Translations under genes and position numbers: made by a program | The notes under the pieces: model-generated | What the model was told of the DNA's origin: nothing | Databases searched by the model: none | Seen by the model: only the letters and a program-made list of their open reading frames with translations | Shown here: positions 11,822 to 13,381 of the stretch, in pieces | Layout of the letters: the number at the start of each line of letters is the position of its first letter | Position numbering within the stretch: position 1 is the stretch's first letter | DNA from: JAIBJP01 sp035601195 | GTDB lineage: Bacteria > Actinomycetota > Thermoleophilia > Gaiellales > Gaiellaceae | Direction: 5' to 3' | Length of the DNA: 13,381 nucleotides | Assembly: GCA_035601195.1 (NCBI GenBank) | Contig: DATNOU010000140.1 | Location: 1-13,381, forward strand

Positions 11822-12678
11822 GCCCCGTGCGGGCGCTCGAGCATGCCGGCGAACGATTCGCGGACGAGCCCGTCGAACTCGGTCGGCAGGGATCCGTCCG
11901 CTTGCGCGAACTCGCGCAGGTGCAAGAAGAGGTAGGACCACTCGTCGCGACGCTCGGGGTGCTCACGTACCTCCTCCCGGGCCATGCGTTCGAGATCCCA
12001 GAGGTTCCACTCTCGAGGCTCGATCGTGCGCGGGCGGAACTCGACTACCGAGGGGGTGGCCGGCGCGGCGGCTGCGGGCTCCGGTGCGGGCTCGGGCCGC
12101 GGCGAAGGCACGGAGCGCAGGCGGAGCAGGCGTGACCGGAGAGGCTCCGCCCGAGCCGGCGGCGGCTCCTCCTGAACAGGCGCTGCGAAGACAGGCTCCG
12201 GCGGCGACTCCGGCGCGGGGGGCGGCGGAGGCGCAGGCTCGGGTTCAGGCGGGGAAGGCGGCGGCGGTGCCGGTTCGGGCTCGGGCTCCGGTTCCGGTCC
12301 AGACTCCGGCTGCGAAGGAGGCTCGGGCGAAGGCTTGGGCTTGGGCTTGGGCTTGGGCTTGGGCTTGGGCTTGGGCTTGGGCGGAGGTTCCGGCTCGGAC
12401 CGCGTCGGGGCGAGAGGTGCGAATACCTCGGCCGCTGCCGGCTCTTCGACGGGCGGGGGCGGAGGGACCGCGGGCGGCACGGTCGTTTCGCGCACCACGG
12501 TCGTCGCCAGCGACCCGCGCCAGGCCACCCATTCGATCGTCCAGGCGATGAGCAGCGCGCCCGCCATCACGGGCGGGACCACCCACCACACCACGTCGAG
12601 CAGCCAGAGGCCGACGGCGACAAGGCCGATGAAGACGAGCAGCGCGGCGAGGCGAAGGATGGCCAGCTGGTCCGGCAC
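11818..12678 (-). CDS. Two-helix membrane protein with long proline-rich linker and conserved C-terminal domain
   Basis: A 286-residue protein of unknown function. Two membrane helices lie at the N-terminus (about 8-27 and 32-53, WVVPPVMAGALLIAWTIEWV), then a low-complexity Pro/Glu/Ala/Lys region (67-210) with a run of eight Lys-Pro pairs, acidic PEPEPEP stretches and polyproline. The C-terminal 76 residues form a compact-looking domain (EFRPRTIEPREWNLWDLERMARE ... DEWSYLFLHLREFAQADGSLPTEFDGLVRESF) rich in Trp and acidic residues. Both termini are probably cytoplasmic, with the linker reaching across a distance or binding partners. The start is GTG 12678. It begins 18 nt after the DivIVA-like gene and overlaps the DPBB gene by 4 nt, so the three are probably co-expressed. 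Codon bias matches the neighbours outside the repeat. Confidence 0.82.
   Translation of the reverse strand: MPDQLAILRLAALLVFIGLVAVGLWLLDVVWWVVPPVMAGALLIAWTIEWVAWRGSLATTVVRETTVPPAVPPPPPVEEPAAAEVFAPLAPTRSEPEPPPKPKPKPKPKPKPKPKPSPEPPSQPESGPEPEPEPEPAPPPPSPPEPEPAPPPPPAPESPPEPVFAAPVQEEPPPARAEPLRSRLLRLRSVPSPRPEPAPEPAAAAPATPSVVEFRPRTIEPREWNLWDLERMAREEVREHPERRDEWSYLFLHLREFAQADGSLPTEFDGLVRESFAGMLERPHGA
12334..12381 (+). repeat. Eight perfect tandem copies of hexamer CTTGGG (G-quadruplex motif)
   Basis: The array is uninterrupted and lies inside the proline-rich protein gene, where the opposite strand encodes eight Pro-Lys pairs (CCC AAG). The plus strand reads GGG with CTT spacers eight times, enough for two adjacent three-layer G-quadruplexes. 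Eight copies without a single synonymous change point to recent slippage growth rather than selection on amino acids alone. Confidence 0.95.
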
Positions 12679-12696
12679 GCGTGAGTGCGTACCAGC

Positions 12697-13381
12697 CTAC
12701 GGGTTCTTCGGCGTCTCGTCCTCCGAAGCTGGCTCCGGAGCGGCGTCCGAGGCTTCGTCGGCCGGGCTCTCCTCAGCAGGAGCGCTCTCGGTCTCCGCCT
12801 CGGGCCCGGGCTGAGCCTCGGGCTGCGGCTCAGGCTCCGCCTTGGGCGTCGCGACCGGCGAGGGCCGGTTCGAGGCCGGCTGCGGTGAAACCGACGCTTC
12901 GGCCGCGCGGACGATCGCGTCGATCGCTTCGTGAATGGCCGCATCGCCGTGACCTGCGGCGGAAAGGAGCTGCTCGGCGCCCATGCGCGAGCGCGCGACG
13001 ATGACGTCTGCCTGCGCCCTGGCCCATTCCAGCGTCTGCTCGACCTCGGCGCGTGCCGCATTCGTGAGCTCAGTGGCCTGGTGCCGCGACTGCTCGAGGA
13101 GGTGGGCGCCCTTCGACTCGGCGTCGCGGAGCTCCTGGCTCGAGTCGCGATTGGACTTCGTGAGGATCTCGCGCGCCTCGGTTCGCGCCGCGTTCAGGAT
13201 CTCTCCGCGCTGGCGCTCGGTCTCCTGGCGGATGCGCGCGATCTCTGCCTCGCGCTGCTGCAGGTCCATCTGCGACTCGCGAATCTCCTGCTCGGCTTTC
13301 CCGACCTGCTTCGCCGCCGCTTCCTGAGCGTCGCGCTCGATCGTGTCCGCGAACTCGGCGGCCGACCGGATCAGATGGAGG
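12697..13381 (-). CDS. DivIVA-like / ATP-synthase-b-like coiled-coil protein (5' end outside window)
   Basis: The 227 visible residues begin mid-protein (LHLIRSAAEFADTIERDAQEAAAKQ) and form a long, charged, heptad-patterned helix to about residue 165, rich in Glu, Arg, Gln and Ala (IRQETERQRGEILNAARTEAREIL, ATELTNAARAEVEQTLEWARAQADVIV). The C-terminus is a Pro/Glu/Ala/Ser tail (EPEPQPEAQPGPEAETESAPAEE) ending PKNP. This pattern is common in DivIVA-domain proteins, which bind curved membrane at poles and septa, and also in ATP-synthase-b-like proteins. The N-terminal DivIVA motif would lie beyond the window, so the family cannot be confirmed. A later in-frame ATG (13269) exists, but the coiled coil continues unbroken upstream of it, so that is not the start. 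The proline-rich membrane protein follows 18 nt later. Confidence 0.75.
   Translation of the reverse strand, partial: LHLIRSAAEFADTIERDAQEAAAKQVGKAEQEIRESQMDLQQREAEIARIRQETERQRGEILNAARTEAREILTKSNRDSSQELRDAESKGAHLLEQSRHQATELTNAARAEVEQTLEWARAQADVIVARSRMGAEQLLSAAGHGDAAIHEAIDAIVRAAEASVSPQPASNRPSPVATPKAEPEPQPEAQPGPEAETESAPAEESPADEASDAAPEPASEDETPKNP

Noticed and set aside
12334..12381. CRISPR-like or telomere-like interpretation of the CTTGGG array
   Set aside because: There are no spacers and the array lies inside a reading frame encoding a plausible proline-rich linker; it is a simple coding microsatellite.

Overview
The window is high-GC DNA with short intergenic gaps, many GTG starts and overlapping stop/start codons. 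The gene order (alaS-ruvX-mltG-aroE ... aroC-aroK), a SigB/SigF-type sigma factor, a Big_1 plus post-COAP-1-like secreted protein and an MnmA with an extra N-terminal domain all suggest an actinobacterium, most likely of the class Thermoleophilia (Gaiellales/Solirubrobacterales relatives). That placement is inferred from family resemblance and was not tested by a database search.

All genes except one lie on the minus strand, so transcription runs from high to low coordinates. (i) 13381-11414: an envelope or cell-division-like group, with a DivIVA/ATP-synthase-b-like coiled-coil protein (5' end outside the window), a two-helix membrane protein with a long proline-rich linker, and a small membrane-anchored protein resembling the RlpA double-psi beta-barrel. 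(ii) About 11393-11228: a densely self-complementary stretch with no gene, which folds like a 6S (SsrS)-type RNA or a structured leader, directly before mnmA. (iii) 11221-8289: mnmA (tRNA U34 thiolation), a DUF948 membrane coiled-coil protein, an RsbW-like protein with eroded ATP-binding motifs, and a SigF/SigB-like sigma factor; the last three overlap. (iv) 8288-8042: a gene-free spacer holding several near-perfect inverted repeats and two copies of a REP-like CGGGGTCAGRCCCCG unit. (v) 8041-3348: alaS, ruvX, mltG, aroE. (vi) 1670-3304: one plus-strand gene for a secreted multidomain protein. (vii) 1537-1: aroC and aroK (3' end outside the window).

The housekeeping genes cover alanyl-tRNA charging, RNA/DNA processing (RuvX), termination of peptidoglycan strands (MltG) and the last steps of the shikimate pathway (AroE, AroK, AroC). 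The plus-strand secreted gene separates aroE from aroC-aroK, which are probably adjacent in relatives, so it looks like an insertion into an ancestral operon. The sigma/anti-sigma/DUF948 set resembles a general-stress or partner-switching module, although no anti-anti-sigma gene is visible here.

No complete mobile element, CRISPR array, tRNA or rRNA was seen. The observations most worth following up are the 6S-like RNA before mnmA, the cysteine-less IscU-like N-terminus of MnmA, the palindrome cluster before alaS, the degenerate RsbW homologue, and the perfect hexamer array that is also a canonical G-quadruplex sequence.
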